From NCBI GenBank assembly GCA_018716005.1, contig DVKN01000207.1:1-5672 (forward strand): a stretch of DNA of 5,672 nt. Direction: 5' to 3'. A program made the translations under genes and the position numbers. Source of the DNA: Candidatus Scatomorpha stercoravium (GTDB lineage Bacteria; Bacillota; Clostridia; Oscillospirales; Oscillospiraceae). The notes beneath the pieces are model-generated. The model was given only the letters and a program-made list of their open reading frames with translations, did no database searches and was not told the DNA's origin. This document shows, in pieces, positions 1 through 5,406 of this stretch (the first letter of the stretch is position 1; each line of letters starts with the position of its first letter).

Positions 1-209
1 GTGCACAGGCAGCGGTCGAGCGTCCCGCCGTCCGCCGCCGTCAGCGCGCCGTATACGAGCTGCCGCGACGGGTGCGCGCTCATCGCCCGCCCGTCCGCCG
101 GGCGGAACAGCTCGTCCATGAGCCGGAGCGCGTCCGGCCCGGAGACGCGCACTATGCCTATCGCGGCGACGCTCCCGCCCGTGGCTATGGCGGCTATGGT
201 ATCTCCCAT
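1..209 (-). CDS. mnmE: tRNA uridine-5-carboxymethylaminomethyl modification GTPase MnmE (N-terminal part; gene runs off the window)
   Basis: The ATG at 209 opens a frame that stays open to the window edge (69 complete codons). The protein begins MGDTIAAIATGG and continues with AAIGIVRVSGPDALRL, then LVYGAL and LDRCL. This is the typical start of the MnmE/TrmE N-terminal folate-binding domain. In the family, MnmE works with MnmG in the cytoplasm to modify the wobble uridine of certain tRNAs, using GTP and a one-carbon folate donor. The G domain and C-terminal Cys would lie outside the window. An AGGAG Shine-Dalgarno site (216-220) sits 6 nt before the ATG. All four isoleucine codons near the start are ATA. 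The rex terminator ends only a few bases before the ribosome site, so no separate promoter fits between them. The family call is firm; only about the first 15 percent of the usual length (roughly 450 residues) is visible. Confidence 0.93.
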   Translation of the reverse strand, partial: MGDTIAAIATGGSVAAIGIVRVSGPDALRLMDELFRPADGRAMSAHPSRQLVYGALTAADGGTLDRCLC

Positions 210-227
210 AATTCGCTCCTTTCAGGC

Positions 228-253
228 AAAAAGCCCCCGAAATCGGGGGCTTT
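228..253 (-). terminator. Rho-independent terminator after rex, directly before mnmE
   Basis: On the minus strand, an 11-bp perfect inverted repeat (AAAGCCCCCGA at 243-253 on the complement, pairing back through GGGGGC) is followed by TTTTT at 232-228. It lies 19 nt beyond the rex stop codon. The T-run ends 5 nt before the AAAGGAGC ribosome site of mnmE, so it may act as an attenuator for mnmE as well as a terminator for rex. The plus strand has only a three-T run, so activity in that direction should be weak. Confidence 0.85.
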
Positions 254-271
254 ACGTACATACTGCGTATA

Positions 272-949
272 TTATGCGTTCTGCCGTCCGGCCTTCGCGG
301 CGGCGGCCGCCTCGGCGTCGAGCTTCTCGCTCAGGTAGTAGCCGAGGGCGAGCAGGCTGTCGGAGAAGTGGATATTCTCGACTATGGCCTCCTCCTCGCT
401 GACGTCGAGCTCGACGTTCGTGAAGTTCCAGATGGCCTTCACGCCGTGCTCGATGAGGCTGCGGGCGGCCTTGTTCGCGATAAGCTTGGGCACGGAGAGG
501 ACGGCGACGTCGACGCGGGAGGTGTCGAAGATGTGCGGCAGCTCGCTGATGTCGTGGACGCGGATGCCGGAGATGTCGGTGCCGACGACCTCGGGGCGCA
601 CGTCGTAGGCGGCGATGAGGTGGAAGCCGTACTGCTCGAAGCAGAAGTTCTCTATCATGGCCCGGCCTATGTTGCCGACGCCGACGAGGATGACGCCGAA
701 GTCGCGGTTCATGCCGAGGATGGAAGCTATCTCGCCGCGCAGCCCGGTGACGTTGTAGCCGTAGCCCTGCTGGCCGAACTCGCCGAAGCAGCTGAAATCC
801 TGCCTTATCTGGCTGCTGGTGAGGCCCATCTGGCGGCCCAGCTCACCGGAGGAGATGCGGTCGACGCCGGCGGCCTTGAGCTCGTCGAGCTTGCGAAGGT
901 AACGGGGAAGGCGCCGGATGACGTTATTTGAGACTTTAACTTGTTTCAC
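272..949 (-). CDS. rex: Redox-sensing transcriptional repressor Rex
   Basis: A 225-residue protein when started at the GTG at 949. Residues 1-80 form the winged-helix DNA-binding domain, with VIRRLPRYLRKLDEL at 10-24, a recognition region SSQIRQDFSCFGEFGQ and GYGYNV. Residues 85 to about 195 are a Rossmann NAD(H)-binding domain with GVGNIGRA at 90-97 and an acidic residue D116 in AYDVRP at the end of the second strand. The C-terminal helix (HFSDSLLALGYYLSEKL) matches the domain-swapped dimer helix of the family, followed by an Ala-rich tail. Rex homodimers bind DNA when NADH is low and release it when NADH rises, controlling fermentation and NADH-reoxidation genes. An in-frame ATG at 973 overlaps a TATAAT box and has no good ribosome site. 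The GTG at 949 has GGTGGG 6 nt upstream and gives the usual short family N-terminus, so I prefer it. The gene stands alone between terminators. Confidence 0.95.
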   Translation of the reverse strand: MKQVKVSNNVIRRLPRYLRKLDELKAAGVDRISSGELGRQMGLTSSQIRQDFSCFGEFGQQGYGYNVTGLRGEIASILGMNRDFGVILVGVGNIGRAMIENFCFEQYGFHLIAAYDVRPEVVGTDISGIRVHDISELPHIFDTSRVDVAVLSVPKLIANKAARSLIEHGVKAIWNFTNVELDVSEEEAIVENIHFSDSLLALGYYLSEKLDAEAAAAAKAGRQNA

Positions 950-955
950 TTGAAT

Positions 956-961
956 CCCACC
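956..961 (-). promoter_or_regulatory. Ribosome binding site that sets the rex start
   Basis: GGTGGG on the minus strand lies 6 nt before the GTG at 949. The alternative ATG at 973 has no purine-rich site at the right distance. This site supports the shorter Rex with a GTG start. Confidence 0.6.
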
Positions 962-971
962 AAATATAAGC

Positions 972-1002
972 ATTATAACGCTCGAAATCCGGGCGCTGTC
1001 AA
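972..1002 (-). promoter_or_regulatory. Promoter P2 of rex (sigma-70/SigA type)
   Basis: TTGACA (1002-997) and TATAAT (977-972) are both perfect consensus hexamers on the minus strand. The 19-bp spacer is longer than the optimal 17. Transcription would begin near 965, giving a leader of about 16 nt that holds the GGTGGG ribosome site. The last bases of the -10 box overlap the ATG at 973, so that codon would not be in this transcript. Confidence 0.6.
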
Positions 1003-1013
1003 TTCAGTTTACG

Positions 1014-1042
1014 ATTATAGCACAGGCTTAGTAATTTATCAA
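1014..1042 (-). promoter_or_regulatory. Promoter P1 of rex (sigma-70/SigA type, extended -10)
   Basis: TTGATA (1042-1037), a 17-bp spacer and TATAAT (1019-1014) on the minus strand, with TG one base before the -10 box (TGCTATAAT). This is the better of two tandem promoters and would start transcription near 1007. The sequence from the -35 box onward, TTGATAAATTACTAA, partly resembles the Rex operator consensus TTGTTAA-N4-TTAACAA: the left half is close and the right half poor. Autoregulation is therefore possible but unproven. Confidence 0.7.
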
Positions 1043-1077
1043 GCCCGAATATGGGGATTTCCTCGCATTTCCGTATG

Positions 1078-1112
1078 AAAAAATCACGGTGGGGCAGCTG
1101 CACCCCACCGTG
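1078..1112 (-). terminator. Rho-independent terminator of the trmB to anti-sigma operon
   Basis: On the minus strand, a 10-bp perfect stem (CACGGTGGGG at 1112-1103, pairing with CCCCACCGTG at 1094-1085) closes an 8-nt loop. It is followed by one A and then TTTTTT at 1083-1078. The hairpin lies 14 nt after the anti-sigma stop codon and 36 nt before the rex P1 -35 box, so it separates the five-gene operon from rex. Confidence 0.92.
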
Positions 1113-1126
1113 TTAAAACGTCTGTT

Positions 1127-1930
1127 TCATTCGGCCGCCTCGGCGAAAGCCTCGGCTGTGCCCGCGGCGTTCCAGGCCCGGCCGTCGTCCGGCGAGCACA
1201 CGAGGCCGCCGTCCACGTCCCAGACGGAGAAGGAGCGCTCCTCCCCGCCGCACTCGACGGTCAGGACGTAGTCCGCCTCGCCCTCGGGGACCTCCGCGGC
1301 CTTGGACTCGAAGCGCAGCAGCTCGGCCATCGTCTCGATGAGCTCCCCGTCGGAGGTGTGCGTCACGACGCCCCCGCTCTCGACGGTGACGGAGTCAATG
1401 GCCCCGGCGCAGCTCGTGACCGCGTTGCCCGCGGGCGCTTCCACGGTGTCCACATAGGCGTCCTCCTCCGGCAGGTCGCGCTCTACGACCTCCTCCGGCG
1501 AGGCCTCGCCCTCGGCCCCCGTGCTGTCGAACATCGCGGGGCGGTTCTCGTCGCCCGTGGCGGCGTCCCCTCCGCCGATATTGGCGCCAACCTTCACGCC
1601 CGCGGCGACGATAAGCGCCATGCAGGCCGCGAGGGCGCCTAACTTGAGGGCGCTGAGGCGGCGGCGCGGCTTCGCCCTGACGGCGGGCTCCGCCTCTCCG
1701 TTATCCGCTTCGCGCTTCGCGGCCCTCACGGCGTCCATGACGCCGGCGGCGAAGCCCTCTGGCGCGCTCACCTCGCCGAGCGAGAGGCTGACGGCCCTCA
1801 TCGTCTCGTAATAGCTCCGGCAGGCGGCGCAGCTCCTGATGTGTCCGAGCAGCTCTTTCTGCCCTTCCGCATCGAGCTCGCCGTCCAGATAGAGGCCGGC
1901 CATCTCTATATATTTTTCACAGCGGCTCAT
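1127..1930 (-). CDS. Membrane-anchored zinc-finger (zf-HC2) anti-sigma factor
   Basis: 267 residues. The N-terminal region (1 to about 50) carries the anti-sigma zinc-finger signature H-x3-C-x2-C as HIRSCAAC (H30, C34, C37), with C4 as a possible fourth ligand. A basic patch at 86-91 (AKPRRR) precedes one hydrophobic segment at about 93-112. This predicts a cytoplasmic N-terminus and an outside C-terminus. The outer part has an acidic, low-complexity stretch (about 120-165) and then a compact domain (about 175-267) with Cys at 174, 227 and 245, which I cannot assign to a family. By family knowledge the zinc finger holds the partner sigma factor until an envelope signal triggers release, often by proteolysis. 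The ATG overlaps the sigma gene stop (ATGA), and GGAGGAG 7 nt upstream lies inside the last sigma codons, so translation is probably coupled. The anti-sigma role is well supported; the signal sensed is unknown. Confidence 0.88.
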   Translation of the reverse strand: MSRCEKYIEMAGLYLDGELDAEGQKELLGHIRSCAACRSYYETMRAVSLSLGEVSAPEGFAAGVMDAVRAAKREADNGEAEPAVRAKPRRRLSALKLGALAACMALIVAAGVKVGANIGGGDAATGDENRPAMFDSTGAEGEASPEEVVERDLPEEDAYVDTVEAPAGNAVTSCAGAIDSVTVESGGVVTHTSDGELIETMAELLRFESKAAEVPEGEADYVLTVECGGEERSFSVWDVDGGLVCSPDDGRAWNAAGTAEAFAEAAE

Positions 1931-2553
1931 TCACCTGCTCCTCCCTTCGGTGGCTTTGACGCGCCCGGCACGGGAATGTTCCCCTCGCGCAGGAGAAAAT
2001 CGCAAAGTTTTTTTCTCGCGCGGAAGATGCGGGACTTCACCGTCCCCTCCTCTATGCCCAGCGCCCGGCCTATCTCCTCGTAGCTCAGGCCGTTTATCTC
2101 GCGCAGGAGCAGTATCTCGCGGTACTGCGGGCTCAGGGAGTCAAGCCCGCGCTGGACGCTCTCGCGCGTCATGCGCCGCTCGAGCTGCGTCTCCGGCGAC
2201 CAGGTCTCGTCCGGGATTTCCAGCTCCCCGGCGTCGCCGCCCTCCTCGTCCGTCCAGGTCATGGACACGGTGCGCTTCTTCGCGCGCGAACGGATAAAGT
2301 CGATGCAGATGTTGCTTGTGAGCCGGTAGAGCCAGACGGAGAACTTGCTGTCCCCGCGGAAGCCGGAGAGCGAGTTGAAGGCCCGTATGAAGGCCTCCTG
2401 CGCCATGTCGAGCGCGTCCTCCTCGTTGCCGACCATCCTGAGCGCGAGGCTGTACACCTTATTCTGATGTTCCAGCACCAGGGCCTCGAAGGCCTCGGTG
2501 TCGCCGGAGAGCACCTTTTGGATAATCTCCCGCTCCTGTTCCCTGGTCAACAA
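1927..2553 (-). CDS. ECF-type RNA polymerase sigma factor (sigma-70 family, SigW/RpoE-like)
   Basis: 208 residues. Region sigma-2 spans about 23-91 and includes ALDMAQEAFIRAFNSLSGF (core binding) and FSVWLYRLTSNICIDFIRSR (-10 recognition). A linker spans 92-134. Region sigma-4 spans about 135-183 with LSPQYREILLLREINGLSY and the helix-turn-helix EEIGRALGIEEGTVKSRIFRAR (-35 recognition). There is no sigma-3 domain, as expected for the ECF group. The last 18 residues are Pro/Gly-rich and their codons hold the ribosome site of the next gene. The start is a TTG at 2553; an in-frame TGA directly precedes it, so no upstream start is possible, and AGAGGTG lies 5 nt before it. A second TTG follows immediately. 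The next gene encodes a zinc-finger anti-sigma factor, so this is a signal-responsive pair. The gene lies 11 nt after dus and shares its operon. Its target promoters are not visible here. Confidence 0.93.
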   Translation of the reverse strand: MLTREQEREIIQKVLSGDTEAFEALVLEHQNKVYSLALRMVGNEEDALDMAQEAFIRAFNSLSGFRGDSKFSVWLYRLTSNICIDFIRSRAKKRTVSMTWTDEEGGDAGELEIPDETWSPETQLERRMTRESVQRGLDSLSPQYREILLLREINGLSYEEIGRALGIEEGTVKSRIFRARKKLCDFLLREGNIPVPGASKPPKGGAGE

Positions 2554-2558
2554 TCATT

Positions 2559-2565
2559 CACCTCT
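2559..2565 (-). promoter_or_regulatory. Ribosome binding site for the TTG-started sigma gene
   Basis: AGAGGTG on the minus strand, 5 nt before the TTG at 2553, overlapping the first base of the dus stop codon region. The nearby ATG at 2557 is in another frame and closes early. An in-frame TGA immediately before the TTG excludes a longer start. Confidence 0.65.
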
Positions 2566-3569
2566 CATGTATTCGCCCCTCGGCGCGGGGCCTTCAGGTT
2601 CATGGCGGCGCGGCGCAGTATGCCGCGCAGCTCCTCGAGGCTCGAGATGTGCACGAGCTCCTGCCTGTATTCGCCGGAGTGCGGCACGCCGCGCAGGTAG
2701 TTCGGTATCCGCGCGCGGGCCTCGACGCAGGCGAGGCGCTCGCCCTTCTCGCGGGCGGCCGTCTCCACCTGGCGGTACGCCGTGCGGAGCTTCTCCTCGA
2801 GCGTGGGCTCGTCCGGCGCCTCCCGTCCCTCTATCGCGGCGTTCGCCCGGGCGAAGAGCCAGGGGTCGCCGAAGGAGCCGCGGCCTATCATGCAGGCCGC
2901 CGCGCCGGTGTATTTAAGTATGCGCGCCGCGTCCTCGCCGCTGAACACGTCGCCGTTGGCTATGACCGGCACATCGACGGCCCGGACGACCTCGCGTATG
3001 GCGTCCCAGTCCGCCCGGCCGGAGTACATCTGGACGCGCGTGCGTCCGTGCACGGCGACGGCGGCCGCGCCGGCCTGCTCGCAGATTTTCGCGACCTCGA
3101 CGCAGTTCACGCTCCCGGCGTCCCAGCCCTTGCGTATCTTCACGGTGACCGGCACGTCCACGGCGCGTGCGACGGCGGAGACTATCTCCCCGGCGAGCTC
3201 GGGCGTCCGCATTATGGCCGAGCCGTCCCCGCCCTTCACTATCTTGCCGACGGGACAGCCCATGTTGATGTCGATTATGTCCGCGCGGGATATTTCGAGC
3301 GCCCTCCTCGCCCCCTCGGCCATGTTCTCCGGCTCGTGGCCGAAAATCTGCGCCGCGACGGGGCGGCCCATGCTCTCGGGTATGTACAGGAGCGATCCGG
3401 TCTTCCGGTCGTTATATGTGAGGGCCTTCGCGCTCACCATCTCGGTGTACACGAGCGCCGCGCCCTGCTCGAGGCAGAGCGTGCGGAAGGCGGCGTCCGA
3501 TACGCCGGCCATCGGCGCGAGCACCGCGCGCCCCGCGAGATGCACGGGGCCTATGGAAAAGCCGCTCAC
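2565..3569 (-). CDS. dus: tRNA-dihydrouridine synthase (DusB-like)
   Basis: 334 residues from the GTG at 3569, a normal family length. The protein is an FMN-dependent TIM barrel that reduces specific uridines in the tRNA D-loop to dihydrouridine with NADPH. Visible family signatures: LAPMAGVSD at 17-25, YTEMVSA at 41-47, DINMGCPV at 100-107 with catalytic C105, KGGDGSAIMR at 112-121, VKIRKGW at 143-149, VHGRTR at 173-178, VIANGDV at 202-208 and GRGSFGDPWLF at 229-239 (FMN phosphate binding). A C-terminal helical tRNA-binding domain follows (about 255-320). The frame is open further upstream, but that part lies over the end of exoA and has no family similarity. The GTG overlaps the exoA stop as GTGA, with GGAG 5 nt before it. 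The exact Dus subtype and target uridine cannot be told from sequence alone. Confidence 0.94.
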   Translation of the reverse strand: MSGFSIGPVHLAGRAVLAPMAGVSDAAFRTLCLEQGAALVYTEMVSAKALTYNDRKTGSLLYIPESMGRPVAAQIFGHEPENMAEGARRALEISRADIIDINMGCPVGKIVKGGDGSAIMRTPELAGEIVSAVARAVDVPVTVKIRKGWDAGSVNCVEVAKICEQAGAAAVAVHGRTRVQMYSGRADWDAIREVVRAVDVPVIANGDVFSGEDAARILKYTGAAACMIGRGSFGDPWLFARANAAIEGREAPDEPTLEEKLRTAYRQVETAAREKGERLACVEARARIPNYLRGVPHSGEYRQELVHISSLEELRGILRRAAMNLKAPRRGANT

Positions 3570-4318
3570 CCGAGCTCCAATCCCACGGGGCAGTGGTCGC
3601 TGCCCATGACCTCGGGGTATATCTTCGCGTCCGCTATGCGCTCCCTGAGCCGGTCGGAGCAGATGAAGTAGTCGATGCGCCAGCCGACGTTCCTCTCCCT
3701 CGCCGCCGCGCGGAAGCTCCACCAGGAGTAGGCGTCGCGCTTGTCGGGGTAGAGATAGCGGAAGGAATCCGTAAATCCCGCCGCGAGCAGCTCGGTCATC
3801 TTCCCGCGCTCCTCGTCCGTGAAGCCGGCGTTCATATGGTTCGTCGAGGGGTTCTTGAGGTCTATGTCTTCATGCGCGACGTTCAAATCTCCGCACATCA
3901 CAACTGGTTTTTGTGCGTCGAGTCCCTTCAGGTAGGCGCGGAAGTCGTCCTCCCAGCTCATGCGGTAGCCAAGGCGCTTGAGCCCGTCCTGGGAGTTCGG
4001 CGTATAGCAGCAGACGAGGAAGAAGTCCTCATATTCGCAGGTTATGAGCCGGCCCTCGTGGTCGTGGACGTCGACGCCCATGTTGTACGCGACGGAGAGC
4101 GGCTCCCTGCGCGTGAATACGGCGGTGCCGGAGTAGCCCTTCTTGTCGGCATAGCACCAGTACTGATGATAGCCCGGGAGGTCGAGCTCTATCTGCCCGG
4201 CCTGCAGCTTCGTCTCCTGGAGGCAGAAGACGTCGGCGGAGAGCGCCTCAAAGCTCTCCATGAAGCCCTTCTTCACCGCGGCGCGCAGGCCGTTTACGTT
4301 CCAGGATATGAGCCTCAT
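3566..4318 (-). CDS. exoA: Exodeoxyribonuclease III / AP endonuclease (ExoA/Xth family)
   Basis: 250 residues, full length for the family. It starts MRLISWNVNGLRAA (N7 in the metal site), then LQETK (E35, metal ligand), CYTPNSQ (Y105), GDLNVAHEDIDL (D144 and N146), WWSFR, GWRIDYF (D216) and ends with MGSDHCPV (D241-H242 catalytic pair). All catalytic residues of the endonuclease/exonuclease/phosphatase fold are present. The enzyme cuts DNA at abasic sites and removes 3' blocking groups in base excision repair. The frame extends upstream to about 5005, but that part is trmB read in another frame. The ATG at 4318 gives the canonical N-terminus, overlaps the trmB stop (ATGA) and has GGAGGAAGAGGA just before it. 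The 3' end overlaps dus by 4 nt. The symbol exoA or xth depends on naming custom. Confidence 0.96.
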   Translation of the reverse strand: MRLISWNVNGLRAAVKKGFMESFEALSADVFCLQETKLQAGQIELDLPGYHQYWCYADKKGYSGTAVFTRREPLSVAYNMGVDVHDHEGRLITCEYEDFFLVCCYTPNSQDGLKRLGYRMSWEDDFRAYLKGLDAQKPVVMCGDLNVAHEDIDLKNPSTNHMNAGFTDEERGKMTELLAAGFTDSFRYLYPDKRDAYSWWSFRAAARERNVGWRIDYFICSDRLRERIADAKIYPEVMGSDHCPVGLELG

Positions 4319-4974
4319 TCCTCTTCCTCCGCCTTCCTCTCGACGAATTCGCCGTCCTTGACGGCGACGAGCCGGTTTATCTTCACGCCCTGCTCGCGGA
4401 ACTTGGCCTCGTAGTCGGTCATGACCTTGTCGCGCCAGTCGCGCGAGACCTCGCGCAGCGTCCAGCCGCAGAGCCCGTACTGCTCGAGGCTCCACTCGAA
4501 GAGCGGGGCGTTGTCCGTCTTGAACCATATCTCCCCGCCGGGCTTGAGCGCGTCCCAGCACAGCTTCTGGAAGCTCGGGGCGGTCAGGCGGCGCTTGAAC
4601 TGCCGCTTCTTCGGCCAGGGGTCGGGGAAGTTTATGTAGATGCGGCTCACCTCGCCCGGCGCGAAGTACTCCGCAAGATCGGCGGCGTCCTTGGCGAGGA
4701 AGCGCACGTTGGTAAGGCCGCGAGCGCAGGCCCGCTCCATGGCCACGACGAGGGCGTCCGGCACCTTCTCCACGGCGGCGAAGAGCATGCGCGGGTTGGC
4801 CTCGGCCATGTCGCAGGTAAAGCGGCCCTTGCCGCAGCCGAGCTCGAGGTGGACCTCGGCGAAGCCGCCGTAGACGTCGAGCCAGCTGCCGCGCAGCGCC
4901 TCGGGCGAATTTTCGAGCACCTGCGCGCAGCGCTCCAGCCGGGGTATGAGGTTGGGTTTTCTTCTCATTCGCAT
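4315..4974 (-). CDS. trmB: tRNA (guanine-N7-)-methyltransferase TrmB
   Basis: 219 residues, normal length. TrmB transfers methyl from S-adenosylmethionine to N7 of G46 in the tRNA variable loop. Visible motifs: SAM-binding ELGCGKGRF at 44-52, acidic VEK at 68-70, the signature NFPDPWPKKR at 115-124 (family usually NF.DPWPKKRH), LKPGGEIWFKTDN at 143-155, and TDYEAKF at 186-192 in the C-terminal tRNA-contact region. The tail is acidic (KAEEEE), and these codons form the purine-rich ribosome site of exoA. I chose the ATG at 4974 because it gives the familiar MRMRRKP start; GGAG lies 10 nt before it, which is slightly long. An ATG two codons later is the alternative. It is the first gene of the five-gene operon, behind the promoter at 4996-5024. 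Confidence 0.96.
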   Translation of the reverse strand: MRMRRKPNLIPRLERCAQVLENSPEALRGSWLDVYGGFAEVHLELGCGKGRFTCDMAEANPRMLFAAVEKVPDALVVAMERACARGLTNVRFLAKDAADLAEYFAPGEVSRIYINFPDPWPKKRQFKRRLTAPSFQKLCWDALKPGGEIWFKTDNAPLFEWSLEQYGLCGWTLREVSRDWRDKVMTDYEAKFREQGVKINRLVAVKDGEFVERKAEEEE

Positions 4975-4995
4975 TTATCTCACGCTCCGAACTAG

Positions 4996-5024
4996 ATAGT
5001 ACCACACTTCGACCAAAAACACAA
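4996..5024 (-). promoter_or_regulatory. Promoter of the trmB-exoA-dus-sigma-anti-sigma operon
   Basis: On the minus strand TTGTGT (5024-5019), a 17-bp spacer and TACTAT (5001-4996), with TG one base before the -10 box (TGGTACTAT). Transcription would begin near 4990, leaving a leader of about 15 nt. The -35 box is weak, but the extended -10 and spacing are good. No other minus-strand promoter was seen between the tRNA and trmB. Confidence 0.6.
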
Positions 5025-5035
5025 CGAAGAAAAGG

Positions 5036-5064
5036 TTGCAGTTTTTGAAATGACAGTGTATAAT
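5036..5064 (+). promoter_or_regulatory. Promoter of tRNA-Pro
   Basis: TTGCAG (5036-5041), a 17-bp spacer and a perfect TATAAT (5059-5064) on the plus strand. Transcription would start near 5071, about 5 nt before the mature tRNA. It is divergent from the trmB promoter, with 11 bp between the two -35 boxes. Confidence 0.65.
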
Positions 5065-5075
5065 CTTAAGGCTGA

Positions 5076-5151
5076 CCGGGTGTTGCGCAGTTGGTAGCGC
5101 GCCAGCTTTGGGAGCTGGAGGCCGCGAGTTCGAGTCTCGCCACTCGGACCA
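5076..5151 (+). tRNA. tRNA-Pro (anticodon UGG), CCA encoded
   Basis: A complete cloverleaf can be drawn. The acceptor stem CCGGGTG (5076-5082) pairs with CACTCGG (5141-5147) with one G-U pair. The D stem is GCGC/GCGC with an AGTTGGTA loop. The anticodon stem CCAGC/GCTGG (5102-5106, 5114-5118) closes the loop TTTGGGA, giving anticodon TGG. The variable loop is AGGCC. The T stem GCGAG/CTCGC closes the loop TTCGAGT. A discriminator A and genomic CCA follow at 5149-5151. It reads proline CCA and, by wobble, other CCN codons. Its 3' end faces the AT-richer stretch, the orientation used when a tRNA serves as an integration site. Confidence 0.97.
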
Positions 5152-5159
5152 AAAGATAG

Positions 5160-5212
5160 AAATCCGAACTTAATCTTCCGAGTTGGAGATGGGTTCGGAT
5201 TTCTTCTTTTTA
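5160..5212 (+). terminator. Terminator of tRNA-Pro
   Basis: AAATCCGAAC (5160-5169) pairs perfectly with GTTCGGATTT (5193-5202). The 23-nt loop can form an inner stem with one bulge (ATCTTCC against GGAGAT). A T-rich run (TTCTTCTTTTT, 5201-5211) follows. It begins 8 nt after the tRNA CCA end. Confidence 0.75.
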
Positions 5213-5241
5213 CTGAAAACCTGGATTTAATCCGATAAACG

Positions 5242-5288
5242 AAAAAAAGGCGGGCTTTCCTCGTTGGTTTGAGGAAAGCCCGCCTTTT
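5242..5288 (-). terminator. Strong terminator hairpin facing the tRNA (minus strand, possibly bidirectional)
   Basis: A perfect 18-bp stem (5245-5262 with 5271-5288) and an 8-nt loop. The core is GGCGGGCTTTCCTC. On the minus strand it is followed by seven T in all (5248-5242, four of them within the stem). On the plus strand it ends in four T only. It would stop minus-strand transcription from the 60-residue gene before it reaches the tRNA and trmB promoters, and could back up the tRNA terminator. Confidence 0.8.
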
Positions 5289-5363
5289 CGTGTGTAAACA
5301 TCTCATATAGTAAATATGGTTTGAAAGTCCCCTTTGGCATAAAGATGATTTGGTATTATGTAT

Positions 5364-5390
5364 ATCAAGTGCCCGAAGTGAGCACTTGAT
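5364..5390. repeat. Inverted repeat, 9-bp arms, in the gap after the small gene
   Basis: ATCAAGTGC (5364-5372) and GCACTTGAT (5382-5390) form a perfect 9-bp stem around a 9-nt loop. Neither strand has a T-run directly after it, so it is not a typical terminator. It lies 17 nt beyond the stop of the 60-residue gene and could be an RNA 3' structure or a protein or recombinase binding site. I see no gene in 5289-5406. Confidence 0.55.
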
Positions 5391-5406
5391 CGGAGATTTA
5401 TTCGTT

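Noticed and set aside
914..948. ECF-type promoter (TGAAAC then CGTC) at the start of rex
   Set aside because: The spacing is 19 bp instead of about 16, and it lies within the rex coding sequence; probably chance.
2649..3671. Long plus-strand open frame of 340 codons, and others at 368-931 and 3593-4414
   Set aside because: They mirror dus, rex and exoA on the other strand. High GC removes stop codons from antisense frames, and the products show no family motif.
3570..3722. Upstream extension of the dus frame
   Set aside because: It lies over the exoA 3' end and lacks Dus similarity; the GTG at 3569 has a ribosome site and the normal overlap.
4319..5005. Upstream extension of the exoA frame
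   Set aside because: This part is the trmB coding region in another frame; it is Arg/Ala-rich noise, and the canonical ExoA start is the ATG at 4318.
4992..5306. Minus-strand open frame of 104 codons across the tRNA
   Set aside because: It is antisense to the tRNA-Pro and both terminators; such translations of reversed tRNA genes (GETRTRGLQLPKLARY and similar) are a well-known false protein.
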